NCBI GenBank assembly: GCA_014898425.1
Contig: RCSZ01000010.1
Span: 1,426,001 to 1,490,000 of the forward strand
Reading direction: 5' to 3'
DNA from: Botryotinia globosa
Lineage: Eukaryota; Ascomycota; Leotiomycetes; Helotiales; Sclerotiniaceae
DNA length: 64,000 nt
The notes under the pieces were generated by a model. That model worked only from the letters and a program-made list of their open reading frames with translations. It was not told where the DNA came from and did no database searches. This document shows, piece by piece, positions 45,300 to 58,863 of the stretch (positions are counted from its first letter, which is position 1; each line of letters opens with the position of its first letter). The translations under genes were made by a program, and so were the position numbers.

Positions 45300-46991
45300 T
45301 CAAACCTTGAAAGGCTCTACCTTCTGTACCCCCGAATAAACAATCTTACTCGTCATCGCCGGCACCGCCGCCTTGGTACTCGATGCCTTAACCGAAGTCG
45401 CGAGTGTACTCGACGCTTTAACACTCGAAGTTGTAGGCTTAACACTCGTTGCAATCGAAGTATGAGCGCTCGACGCCACACTTGCGACTTTACTCGAAGA
45501 AGAAGTCACCGAAGCAGGATGTGTAGAAGATCCAATAGCGGATGTAGATGTAGAAGTAGAGATGAGTTTCACGCCACTGCTGCTTGAAGATTTGACCTCA
45601 GTGGGTCCTGCTGCAACGACCGAGGTACTGCTACCTGCATTGGTGGCTTTAATACTCGAGGTAGCACTGGCAGTAGCTTTGGAGGAAGATCCGCTTCCAC
45701 TTGCGTTGACGGTAGTGTAGATTCTTGTCGTGCTTAAATCCACAATTGTCGTAACCGAGCCTGAAGCCGATGGTTTCGCAGAAGTGATGCTCGTCTTTGA
45801 ACTAACATCACCTGTGCCTGAAAGACGGAAACTTCCAGTTGCGGCAGTATGGGTATCATTTTTCCCCGTTTCAAATGCTCCAGTTCCTGATGGTGCTTTT
45901 CCGGAACCAGATGGGGTGACTTTAGAGGTGATTGTTCCACTTGTTTTGTAACTTTGTTTGGTGCTAGTACCTCCATTTGAGATGATTGTCGCGCTTGTTA
46001 CTCCTGTTTTGATGCCTGTAGGGGTTGTGGTTGCGATAGCCGCTTTGGTGCTTGAGGATAGAGGAATAGTGGTAACGACGCCTGCTGAACCAGTAGAGGT
46101 GGTGCTTTCTGTACACGTGGTGTCGATGCTGGATGATTCGCCTGCTGTTACGACGGCGGTAACGGTAGAAGGAAGATGTGTGACGGTTGAAACATGTACA
46201 CTGGTAATCCCACTAATCGCTGTAGCGGGATATCCCGGAATACCAACACCGCCAGTGATGGTCTCTAAGACTGTTGCTATGACAGTTGCTGTGTGAGCGT
46301 ACTCTTGTCTTTTATCGTTGTTTTTGATCTTGATGCTGTCAGTGATGAGATTAAAATTGGAGTTTTTTTCAGAGGAAGAACCTACAGAGTCTGGAGATAC
46401 AGATCCAGGGTCTAGTTGATCAGCGGGAGGAATAGTCTTTCTCTTCTCTACAGTTGTAATAGCAGCCGGAGCCATCGATCCAGGATCTAATTGATCCACA
46501 GGAGGGATGGTTTTTCTTTCCTCTAATTCCCCAACATCTCTAGGAGTGACCGGGACAAGTTTCTCCAGTTCTCTCTTTGAATGGCCAGATACAATAGGGA
46601 CAAGCTTCTCCAAATCCCTCCCTGTAATCGGAACCAGCTTCTCCAAGTCTCTCCCCACAACTGGCACCAACACTTCCACCTCCCCATCAGATCTCTTCTC
46701 CGGATCGGCCGTCCACGAATTAAGAGTCTCCGTCTCTCTCTTAAAATGCGTAACCGGAACCAATGTCTCCAATTCTGCTGCTCTCTTACCCACCGAAGTG
46801 AGCGGAACAATTTGTCCTACATTGGCCCCTGTGTTGACCGGGAGTGCTGAGATCTGAAGTTGTGGGTGTTAGAATCATTTTTGGAAGAAAATATACAGGT
46901 TGGTATCAATTAGGAGAGGAAAAATGTATCTTACCAAGTTCGGTAAAGCAATCAGCAATAACGCTGCTGCTTCTCCTATTGTAAGACGCAT
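45300..46991 (-). CDS. Secreted Ser/Thr-rich protein with Lys-Arg-bounded LVPVT repeats (candidate Kex2-processed precursor)
   Basis: Exon 1 (46935-46991) encodes a signal peptide (MRLTIGEAAALLLIALPNL); an 81-nt intron (46854-46934, GTAAGA to TTCAG) leads in phase to exon 2 (45300-46853). The product is 536 aa. Residues 40-175 hold short repeats: five of the type [E/D]-[L/V]-E-x-L-V-P-[V/I]-[T/V] at about 46, 77, 88, 99 and 114, and two of K-T-I-P-P-x-D-Q-L-D-P-G-S at about 133 and 158. Lys-Arg dibasic sites lie at 42-43, 57-58, 72-73, 112-113 and 156-157, and single Arg-Asp sites lie between others. This arrangement resembles fungal KEP/dikaritin-type precursors cleaved by Kex2. The remaining ~330 residues are Ser/Thr-rich as in wall glycoproteins. 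No UstY-like modifying gene is seen nearby, so peptide release is inference. Confidence 0.8.
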
Positions 46992-47774
46992 ATTGAAGTA
47001 CCTTAATCGAACCCTCAAGACTTCTTCCTGCGGAATGAAATCAGAGGCAAAAATAACAGATTTGAAAAATATAGATAAATCCTCTATATCTCTCAGAACC
47101 TCAAAAGACAAGAAAGCTTTCCACGAAAAGAGCGTACGAAGAAAAATAAATGAATGTATACCACAACTTTAGTAAAGAACGACAAATTGCTTTTGCAACG
47201 TGAGAAAAAAAATTCAAAATCGCCACAGAAAAGATAAACCACAAAAATCAACAACGAAGAATTCTCAAGGAAATCAAAAGAAAAAAGTGGATAGGAAAAA
47301 CATGACATATGATATACATATCACACCTCTATACCTACATACTCTTCCATCCCATTTCACCCGTCAGCAACAGTGTAACCTCACCATAGGATCAGAAACC
47401 ATAATTTCCTGAACAAACAGGGCATTTCTCCTTCCAATAGCATAGCATATTATGGCCTCGCATCCCATAAGTCAAAACAACCATCCATCTCTCCAGCATG
47501 TCGAATCTCAATTTCCCTTCGTCTACCCCGGAAATCCTCATTCTTCCATCTTTGTTCCCATTTCCGGTGTCTCAGCGACGACAAATAAGACAATTATATC
47601 CTACCTACGCAGTACCCTACCGACATACTTTTAGCTATTGCCATCCTCTCTCTTGACCTCTCCGACACAATTCATCCATTCCACGCCATCTCATACAACA
47701 TCAACATCACCATCACCGCCAACCGCATACCCCATAATCCCTCCCCCATCTCACCACCTGCCTCACAAGTCGCC

Positions 47775-47797
47775 CATACCATACCATACCATACCAT
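47775..47797. repeat. (CCATA)n microsatellite
   Basis: Four to five copies of ccata. Confidence 0.9.
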
Positions 47798-47993
47798 TAA
47801 TCCAAACCCCATCCCCTCAAACCCACAAATCCTCATTTCAATCATCATCCCCTCGTACTCCTCCATCATACTCCTCCCAAACCTCCTGCCAAACCTCCCC
47901 TCCAAGTCTCCCATCAGGAAGCCACAGGATTCTCAAAGCTCAGCACGTATTCCCACTCCCTATTTTTAGCCTATAATCCCACAAAGTCATATT

Positions 47994-48049
47994 TCATCCC
48001 ATCCCATCACATTTCATCCCATCCCATCCCATCCTATCCCATCCCATCT
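47994..48049. repeat. (CATCC)n degenerate microsatellite
   Basis: About eleven copies of catcc and one-base variants (catca, tatcc). Confidence 0.9.
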
Positions 48050-49002
48050 CCCTCCATTCCTCACACCCGCAGCATAATTTTCCTCGTGAAACCTTATCCT
48101 CCTTTCACCCCTCTAAATGGATAAAATCAGTTCAGATCAGGGGTACCCTTCGTGGCGGTGCACATTATATCCTACCTAGCCTGGTAGCTAGCTACCTATC
48201 TAGCTATAAATAGCAATTCCGTACCACCTTAAAACACGCCAAATCAAATTATCAATTACCTCATCATTCCCAGCAGACAAAAAAATAATACACCCTATTT
48301 TCACATCTTCACAGTTACAATGTCACATTCAGATATGGTGTATGTATCCATCGCAAAGTGTATATATATATTTCACAGTTGAATACTGAAATATACCTGG
48401 TCACTAAACAATCCCTCAGTCCATTCAATGCTTTTAAAACTCAGGAAAAGAGAGCTTACTAACATTTCCATGCATCCCTGAAAGAAGGATCATTGGTTAC
48501 ATTGCTGATTACCCCGAGGCTGACGCTGGAAATTTGACATCAGAAAGGAAGATACGAATGGATAACGATTACTGAAACGTGCGAGCAAAATCGCTATGAG
48601 ATTTAAATTAGATATCATATATATATATATATATCTGTGTGTGTATGGATTCTACGCATCCCTAGACACCAATATAAGAAGTGCAAAAAAGCCTGTTGGC
48701 CTTCATACAACCACTTGTCTTTAATCTTGCCATACCGTGGCTCATGCAAACTGATTATAAAAACCCCATCGCAAAATTATCACTCAAGTATGCGTGATTG
48801 TACTGTATCCCGGTCCAAATGCCAATACGCGCATCTCCCGCTACGTGTGCTGTCAACCATCTTAACCCCCAACGCCAGCATGCCAGACCGACCCTTACAA
48901 AAGAAAATCGTGTATCCAACCACGAGGTATCTCATGAGCGCCTCAAAGTATGTACCAATAAATCTCTGTTATACAATATATACCTGAGACAAGAACAATA
49001 AA

Positions 49003-50899
49003 TTAAACACCAACAACTTGTTCGTCATTGCGAACATCTACACCATCCATGATTTCTGGTGAGCTTTGTCGTTTCGGAGTTTGGATTTCAAGAGAAACTA
49101 TAGCACATCAGTAACCATATATTTGGAGTTGAGCAGGGAGAAACATACCATTAGGTCGAATAAACCAACTGAAAGTAAAAGCCAACACAAAACATGCCGT
49201 TAAAACTAAAAAGACTGTCTGCGTATAGGTGCCAACAGTTTGAGCGTAAATTAGATTGAAAATCGTAGGGCAAACAACTCTTGCTAAAGCGTGTAATAAA
49301 CCAGTAGCTCCTAAAAGTTGTCCTATCTGATCGTGGGGTACGTGCTTGGTTAATGCTGATTGTAATGTTGGAGAACCTACACCACCCATCGAAGCCATGA
49401 TTCCAGATACCACAAAAAGGGGGCCACTACGGGCTACTGTGAATCCTAAATATCCAATAATTTCGCAAATGATAGATATTCGAATGACAATGAGATCTGT
49501 TGAATCAGCGCCAGAGTGATTCTCTGGTATGACGAGCCCTGATTCTCTGCGCTGTCTTCTACGAGGTATAGTCCGGACGAGGTAATTAAAAATAGGGAGG
49601 AGAACGACAAGAGTAAAGACTCGGGTACTGTTGACCACCGACATGTAAAGACTTGTCTCGGAAGTCTTCCATCCAAATTGAAAGCCTGAGTAGTAAATGA
49701 TGACAGTCATGACCCCCATGGCAACGCCAAAGATAATCGTATCGACAGTTGCAAGTAGAACAAGATTTGCGCGGACGTGTTTGGTATTTCCGCCGCCAGT
49801 GGGCCACAAAACTTTGAGTGTTGCAAGAGGATTTTTGCTTATTAGTGTTCTTAACCAAGTTTGATTGGCTGTAAGCAGACCTTCAACGGTATGCTTTTCA
49901 CGAGCAATCTCTTGACGTTTCTGAGTGAGTGACTCAGGTACTGCGAAGAGTAAGAAAAGAATAAAGAAAGTATGTATTCCGAGGGCGACATAAAATACCG
50001 TGAGCAGGCTGTCGGTTAAGCGAAGTAATGCTGCAGCAAGCAGAGGGCCAAATGCGATTCCAGAAAACAAACAGGCGTGAAAATAGGCAAAAGCTACCGC
50101 CCTTTTAGGGGGAGCGGTACAGTCTGCCGCATATGCATGAGTGAGTGCCATTCCCGCAATGAAAGAACCACAGAGACCGTCAAACACGGCACCGGCAAGC
50201 AGCCACTTGTATGAAACAATATCTGGGTATTTTCCTGCAAGAATGGTAACAATTTCTGTCAAGAAACTACCAAAACTCGAAATCACCAGAATCTTCTTTC
50301 TTCCATATCGGTCAGACAAAGCCCCAAGCACTGGGGACATGATGGCGCTGATTATTCCAGTAATGACCGTGATAGCCAGCATGAACTTGGTAACCAGCGA
50401 TTGTACTTCAGGAATCCTGCATTGCGGATTGTCGGAACCGAGTAACACAGGTGCGAAAAGGAAGTTTGGATCTTGAGAAGATCTCTCCGCGAGATACGAT
50501 CGACATACGAGGGCGAGAATAAGATTGAGTTTTGGTACGATGATTCCACCAACTGCGAGAGCTAGTAGGAAGAATGGAAACAAGAGCCAGTATACCTGAG
50601 AACAAACATATTAGTATATATTGAGCCAAGAAATATGTAACAGAACATACAGATGGTTTATGCCACCATGTTAGCCCCGCAAAATCTCCATGCCCCTCCC
50701 AAGATGTCTCCTCACTCCCTCCACTACTTTGCCCCTCATGTGCCCTCTCATTGCCCAGTAATGGAGCTGTCTCAGACTCCGGTGTTAAAATCGATTTGCG
50801 AACTCTCGTATGCCTCCTCAAAGCAGTCATCGCGCCCCAAATAGTCATTGGCTCCTCTGGCCGTTGGTCTGCATGTTCGTTCTCCATTCTCATCGTCAT
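49003..50899 (-). CDS. MFS transporter, DHA1-like
   Basis: Three exons, 50651-50899, 49149-50595 and 49003-49097 (introns 55 and 51 nt, both GTATGT), give 596 aa. The cytosolic N-terminus (about 75 residues) contains the TAPLL motif common in fungal MFS exporters. Exon 2 carries the 12-helix core with the loop 2-3 signature GALSDRYGRKK at about 174-184. An extracellular loop with Cys (PQCRIPEV) lies between helices 1 and 2, and a long central cytosolic loop contains RRRQRRES. The short third exon adds a C-terminal tail (VSLEIQTPKRQSSPEIMDGV); ignoring it would end the protein in intron sequence. Likely a proton-coupled exporter of small molecules at the plasma or vacuolar membrane; substrate unknown. 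Confidence 0.88.
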
Positions 50900-52310
50900 C
50901 TTATCGTTGTATCGCCACTCAGTATAAGTTCGATTGTGGCATTGAGTTCCAATGACGTCGGTGCAACCAGGTAGGGTATTTGTCGACCGTGATTTCTCGG
51001 GCCAGTAACGTAAATACTGGCAGAGACTGAAGGAGATTCTATGTTATATACCAAAAGAAACAATTGATTAGAAATGAGAGTGAAGCAAACCCAAGCTTAT
51101 CATCTAATCCAGCTTGCCCAACATAGGAAGATAGTTAAGCAGAAAAGCGGGCAGGACTGGCTCTGTTTGTGCGCGTTGGGTGGGAGGTAGACTGGTAGAG
51201 GAGATAATCCACGAATAACTTCTTTTAAGGTTCTTCGCACGGTTATCAATCAAATAGTGATTCTCAAGGTCTCGAACTCTGTTCCTTACCTACTTAATGA
51301 AAGAATGAAGTTCGAGAATGAAAGGAAGCCAGTGCTACCTATCTATCACTCGCACCCGAATCATGGCAAGGTAGATCAAACATGACGACACCCAGTGTTA
51401 TATTAGCAATCCGAACTCGGTACGGAACATATGTAACAAAAGGCGACTTCCAACATATCATATCATATCTTACATATCAAACCCCCAGCAAATTGATAAG
51501 TCAAATACCATATCCGACCTAGTACATACTTAGCAGGTAATCTTACTACAATACATTGTTTCAATCCAAGAATGGAAAGAATGCAATAAAAGGAGATTTC
51601 TTGATTGATAATCGCGGTTCCCACTGTCCGATTGGTTCAAGACACGAAAGATGTTAATCCGGCATGGGATTCGATTCGATACTCCGCGTGTGTTCACTGT
51701 TCTGTGATGGAAATCTTTACTCGATGACTTCATCACTATCTAGGCGACAAGGTGTGCTGAAAGCCACACTCGATAGGCATGCTTCTACCAATACCATCCC
51801 ACGCGCTGCATCTATTGTTCATATTGCACACATCGTACATAAAGATAGAGTCTACCGAGGTATCAGTTGGGCTGGGTGGTGGTAGAAGATAGAAGATATG
51901 GATATCCATTCATCGACGAAGGAATATTCGGAAAATCAATAGGTTAATCGTTTGTCTTATTAGGTTTTGAAAGCTACCTAGCTACTGTACCTATCAATTT
52001 TACATTTATACTCTCCTCTGTTTCATTTTCACATCGACTAGTACCTCTTCATCAGCCGATGCCTCGTCTAGATGGTGACGTCTGAGGAGCTACTCTGTAT
52101 GGAGTAAGTCGTGGCTAAAGAGTCCCACACCATGTAGTGCCGCCAGAGTGTATCAGTTAGGTTAGTGACCAAAATCGGCACGATGTTGTCCCTGATACCG
52201 ACGCGGACTTCTGAGCATATGCATTCCGTTCATATTCGCTTCATAATTGGCTGTACACTAATTGACTGATCTATTATAATACATGTTCATAACTACTATC
52301 CCCCCTTTCC
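50900..52310. other. Intergenic, no gene seen
   Basis: Transporter promoter and ferrochelatase 3' flank. I find nothing coding in either strand beyond short frames. Confidence 0.45.
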
Positions 52311-53721
<1,411 letters not shown>

Positions 53722-54232
53722 CTTGAAGTGTTCAGACAGAAGAAGAAGACGATTATCACTCAATGGACAGATTGAGCATCAAAATCATAAAATTAATCCT
53801 GTAAGATTTTATCTTTTCTCAGCGGAGATATATTATAATTTGTAAAGACAACTTTCCCTCTCATCCGATTGCTAGAATATGAACAAGGATTAACATGATG
53901 CTTGGATCGACGGAGTTCTTCGATGCCGATGTCTATAAGCCAATCAGTGTGGAGAGATTTGGAATTGTACTATCACGTGTCAGCGTACTCTAGCGTATCT
54001 GAAGGCTGCTCCACTTCCGCGGTTCAACGCGTCTGCCTGATCGTTTGAGCATTTCCATTCTCATCCCCACCCGCATCCCTATTACATATCCTCACATATT
54101 ATCATCCCTTACTGTATTGTATTTCCAATCAATATCCATTCACTGCCAAGATCCTGCTGCGTAGGAACTCATTGATCTAGAGTCTATATCCTCATTTCAT
54201 TCCCTTACTTTCGTACAGGATAATAAACAAGC
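53722..54232. promoter_or_regulatory. Shared divergent promoter of ferrochelatase and Ku70
   Basis: The two start codons are 511 bases apart on opposite strands with no gene between. Pyrimidine-rich stretches (54045-54230) precede Ku70. A CACGTG-like word is not perfect (cacgtg within atcacgtgtcagc near 53974-53979 on inspection), so an E-box candidate is present. Core elements were not resolved further. Confidence 0.5.
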
Positions 54233-56292
54233 ATGGCAGATTCAGAAAAGTGGAAGCGCGAAGAAGACGAAGAGGAAGAAGAAGAGGAAGCCGATGAGAT
54301 TGTAAGTTTCTTATACCTCCTGCCAGATCTAATCGACTCTAACATCTACCATTAGGACTATCGCACACAAAAAGATGCAGTTCTTTTCGTCATTGATGTT
54401 AGCGAATCCATGCTTACTCCTCCTCCACCTTCAGATTCAAAGAAAGCCGATACAGACAGTCCCACGCTTGCCGCTCTTAAGTGCGCACATATGATTATGC
54501 AACAGCGCATAATCTCCAGCCCGAATGATATAATGGGTATCATGTTATATGGTACAGAAGAAACAAAGTTCACAGACCAAAGCGGCTTGGACACCTCGGT
54601 GTATCCTCACTGCTATCTTCTCACAGATCTTGATAAACCATCTGCGCAGGATGTCAAGGCATTGAAAGAGATTGTGGAAGATGAAGAGGAAGCGAACAAA
54701 ATATTGATCCCAACGGAGGAAACTTTGGACATGAATAACTTGTTATTCTGCGCCAATCAAATATTCACAACAAGAGCGCCAAATTTCGGATCAAGAAGAT
54801 TGTTTATTATAACCGATAAAGATGATCCACATTATGGAGATAAGTCCCAAAAATCATTGGCTGCAGTTCGAGCCAAGGACCTTTATGATATTGGCGTTGT
54901 CATTGAATTGTTTCCAATCTCGACTCGCGACCATGAATTTGATCGCACTAAGTTCTATGATGTATGTTTAGATCCCTCCTATTTGGATTTCGTTGCCTTT
55001 CGCTAAAAGGAAGATAGGATATTATTTATCGTGACCCGCTCGCAGAAGATCCACCTAATGTTGGTCCGAACAGTCTCAAATCTAATGGTGATGGATTGTC
55101 TCTATTAAACAATCTTATCTTGGACGTCAACTCGAAGCAAGCAGCCAAAAGATCTCTGTTTTCCAATCTACCATTCGAAATAGGACCTAATCTCACTATA
55201 TCTGTGAATGGATACAATGTTCTCCACAAGCAAACTCCAGCTAGACGTACATTCGTTTGGATGGGAGGAGAAGTCCCAGAAAAGCCAACATTGGAAACGA
55301 CACAAATGGCGGAAGACACAGCTCGTGTTATTCAGAAGGTAGAAATCAAGAAGGCGTATCAATTCGGTGGCTCACAAGTTCTTTTTACTCCGGACGAGCA
55401 AAAGCAACTGAAGGATTTTGGACACCCAGGACTTCGCATCATTGGTTTCAAGCCTCAATCTATGTTACATTTTTGGGCATCTGTCCATAAATCAACATTT
55501 ATATATCCCAGTGAAGCCGACTATGTTGGCTCGACTCGGGTTTTCTCTGCTCTATGGGAAAAACTTCTGAAAGATAAGAAAATGGGACTAGGATGGTACA
55601 TCGCTCGCAAAAATGCTAATCCCGCCATTGTCGCTATCTTACCCTCAGCTGAAAAATTGGATCCGGCCACAAACCAGCAGATTTTCCCCGCCGGTCTATG
55701 GCTCTATCCTATGCCTTTTGCTGACGATCTCAGAAGTGTAGCAGCGCCAGCTCCTATCGTTGCACCAGATGAACTCATCGACAATATGCGCATTGTCGTA
55801 CAGCAACTCCAGTTGCCGAAAGCTCAATACGACCCAAGGAACTACCCAAATCCAAGTCTACAATGGCACTACAGAATTCTCCAAGCTATGGCGCTAGAAG
55901 AAGATGTTCCTGACACCCCAGAAGATAAAACCGTGCCCAAGTACAGACAGATAGAGAAGAGATGCGGAGCATATATTGCCGAATGGGGACAATCTCTAGC
56001 TTCTGAATACGAGAAATGGTGCAGTGAAAAAGGAAATGCGTTGAAAAGAGAGCGTGATGAGGGAATCGATGAGCCTGAGGTACCGAGGAAGAAAAAGGTA
56101 TTGGTGAAAAGTTCGGCTAAGAAACTAGGCGAGATGGAAAAAGAGGAGTTGAGCAATCTGGTGTCAAATGGAGGATTGGAAAAATTCAAGGTGGTTGATC
56201 TGAAGGATTGGCTATTGGCGAAGGGTTTGAACGGTGCGGGGAAGAAAGCTGATCTGATGGAGCGGCTGGAGCAGTGGGTGGAAGATAATTAA
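54233..56292 (+). CDS. ku70: Ku70, DNA end-binding subunit of the NHEJ Ku heterodimer
   Basis: Binds DNA double-strand ends with Ku80 and recruits the end-joining ligase; it also acts at telomeres. Exons 54233-54301, 54356-54961 and 55018-56292 (54- and 56-nt introns, GTAAGT and GTATGT) give 649 aa. An acidic start leads to the N-terminal von Willebrand-like domain ([12 protein letters not shown] near 30-41, through KFYDDIIYRDP at the second splice join). The Ku core barrel follows ([29 protein letters not shown]), then the C-terminal arm and a SAP DNA-binding domain at about 610-646 ([25 protein letters not shown]). The acceptor used for exon 3 (GAAGATAG) restores [11 protein letters not shown]; the earlier AG would shift frame. 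Full length, with no lesions. Confidence 0.95.
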
Positions 56293-58695
56293 TCGTTCGA
56301 TTCAGGCGAATCTTTGATATGCGTGATAATGTGGGAATTTGGCGCAATGGCGTGGGAATGTTGCAGGTGTCATCTTGCACAAGTAGGCATACGCATCTAT
56401 TATGATTGAATATGGTTGCAGCAATAATTGCGTCATTTAGTAATGGCAAGATGCTAATATGACGGTATGCAAAAGCAGAATTTGCTTGTATTTGTTCATT
56501 CGGCTTGCATTCTTGTTGAACGTTCAATCTTTAATCTCAGGGCAGAAAATCAATAATAGATGATCTTATAGCGGGCTTGGAGATGATATCATGAATGGAA
56601 ATTAATCGAATAGATATTTCACACAAATTACTCATCCACGCGCGGGCTAAATCGATCAATTCAGACTATATCTATTGCCCCAATTTTGAGATCGGATTCG
56701 GATATTGACCAGTATCGTATTCGTTCGTTCTTCATCATCTGTTTATTGCTTTTTGTGTATGAGATATCTAAAAGGTATAAAGCATACCCTTGCAACTCGT
56801 TTGAACCCTTAACGAATATGTTTCGACGTTCCAGCGAATCTCTTCTTGGGGTTATCTTGGCTGGCGGTTCTTGCTGTATACATACCTGCATATTGACGAG
56901 TAGCTCCTAACTCTATCGATCAGATCGTCATTCTTCAATTCCAGCTACATAGTTCGATATTCGAAGTCTTCGGTTTTATTTATCAGTCTAACTACTCCTT
57001 TGAAAGATAACTCGAGAGTGTACTCTAATACGTTCAGAATCATGTTAGTAAGTTCACCGTCTCAGCTGAACAGATTATAAACTAAACTACTACAGAAAGA
57101 TACTGACGAACATCATAAAATGGTACGCATAGCAAATTATGACCCCAGCATCGCGCAACAAAACGAACAGGATATTCATCCGCATCACAAAATGAACGCT
57201 ATATCTTCAACATCAATAACCATGAATGGAGCTACAACTCACAAATCCGTTGACTTGATATCTAAAAACTCCAGGTTTCAGTTTCTGAATTCCTAGAAGA
57301 TACTTCATTACTTCTCAGCAGAGATATAAACTATTCCGTATCCTCGGATCATACCCTCGATCTGCAAACGAGACGGAGAGAAAAGCTCACAAATATTTCA
57401 TCTCAAAGTCTCGTTCCCGAAGTCAACTTCAGCCTCTTATATCACAACTCCAAAGCATAGATAATGCGAACTAACATCTTAAGATTTCAGACGCGGAAGG
57501 ATTTATATGCTATGATTCCTGTGGATTGAAAATGTGGTGTGAAAGGATGGAGAGAATGAATGAATAGAGGAGGATAGATTAGATGAAGTTTATAGCCTAG
57601 AGAATGTTGTTTTAAATACCTAGCTGAGAGAGATGTCGGATGTTGAGTATGGGTGATTACATATCAAATGATGTAAAGTCTCTAGGCGAGATGAACGATC
57701 ATCCAAAATAGAGCCTAGAATAGATATTAGTTCTCATCTTATCATCACGTACTGTTCAGCTTTGTGTTCAGTGATTCAATGCACAAGAGAAATACTTACG
57801 AAGATTCAGAAAGTGATACCATACATAGTGTGGAAGTGTGAGAATCGCATAAAGTCTAATTGATTCATAAAACTAATAAAAATTTCCGTTTTGACAAAAG
57901 AAAAGTCTAGCTAATAATCTATTGTAAATTGAGATTCATCTGCTACCTCTGTTACTGTATACTGTGCATAGTATAAAGCCATCCCTATTTGTCCTTGCTC
58001 CTCGCACCCTTTCCTGTTATCAACAGACCCCAAGGCTTTTATGTCATCCGCGACTCTTCACGAAGAGTTGATGACATGACCAAGAACTGTGAGTCTCAAC
58101 CGAAAAGTCAAAAATTCCTTCCCTTATATTCTTTAACCCTACAAGCCTCGCAAACCCCAATTGTCAAACACCTCTGCGGTGTCTATCGAGTAGAAGAGTC
58201 GGAAGTGATCCGCGTGAGGACAATTTAGCCATGATTGATTGTGGTAGTGGCCGTCTGAATACTATCTTCTGAAGCATTCGATTGTATGGCAGAAACTCCT
58301 CCGTTTCTGAATTTGAAGTTTGTGTTATGGTTCCGTACGATCGAAATGGGTACAATCTTGAGACAACATCTTCGTGTCTATGGCAATTTGGCCAATTCTG
58401 TGATCTCCCAGTGGCAGTATCGCGCTGCAAGTCCGTTGTTTGGGGACATTTATTTCGGGCGAAGATCGAGGTAGACAAATGTATCTAATAACTCGTTGCT
58501 ACCCCGCACCAGACATTTTGGATGAAATCTGAAACTCATCGGCAACACATAAAGCTAGGTGAACTGCGCCTTCATCCAGGATATACAATCCAGAAAGACC
58601 GACAGGATATTGGAATCGAAGATCTTGGAAATAAGCTGATAAAAAGCCACGAGCATTCCCATTCTATAAGGAATAGTTCAAAATACGCCTCAACC
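56293..58695. other. Gene-poor region with one speculative micro-exon gene
   Basis: Short frames only apart from the candidate at 57042-57460. A 79-codon plus frame at 57989-58228 and overlapping frames at 58282-58488 have no recognised motif. Confidence 0.4.
57042..57460 (+). CDS. Speculative 72-aa protein in three exons
   Basis: ATG at 57042 plus one codon, then a perfect GTAAGT donor and an ACTAAACTACTACAG acceptor (48-nt intron). Exon 2 at 57096-57122 ends ATG before GTACGC, and after CTCCAG exon 3 (57275-57460) is open for 61 codons to TAG. All joins are phase 0. Exon 3 has protein-like composition (VSVSEFLEDTSLLLSRDINY) but no known domain, and no exon is long enough to be significant alone. 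A chance combination is quite possible. Confidence 0.25.
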
Positions 58696-58863
58696 TCAAG
58701 CCCACTCAATATCCCTCTGCATTTCCAAATCCTTGAGAGTAGGTAATGCTCTAAGAGTCGTCCAAATCTTGAGTAAAACCGATACAATGATCAGAAAAGC
58801 AACGAACAATAATACTCCAGAGTTGATGACGAAGAAGCCGGAGATAATTTCGATGTCATCCAT
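58696..58863 (-). CDS. 55-aa single-pass membrane microprotein
   Basis: An uninterrupted ATG-to-TGA frame. It starts with a short acidic segment (MDDIEIISG) and has one strongly hydrophobic helix (about residues 10-31, with FFVINSGVLLFVAFLIIVSV). A basic/amphipathic C-terminus with conserved-looking spacing follows (LKIWTTLRALPTLKDLEMQR). The charge distribution predicts the C-terminus on the cytosolic side. It is below the size that most gene callers accept. I recognise no family. The clear three-part architecture, flanked by gene-poor sequence, makes it a reasonable candidate. Confidence 0.5.
   Translation of the reverse strand: MDDIEIISGFFVINSGVLLFVAFLIIVSVLLKIWTTLRALPTLKDLEMQRDIEWA

Larger units (their letters stand above)
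46992..49002. other. Intergenic region with pyrimidine/CATCC repeats
   Basis: Upstream of the repeat-precursor gene and 3' flank of the transporter. The plus strand is strongly C/A/T-biased from 47640 to 48060. An (AT)n tract is at 48616-48634. Frames through the repeats are low-complexity only. Confidence 0.5.

Noticed and set aside
47638..47976. Ser/Pro/Thr-rich plus-strand frame in the CATCC region
   Set aside because: Composition reflects pyrimidine microsatellites; there is no convincing start context, intron or domain.
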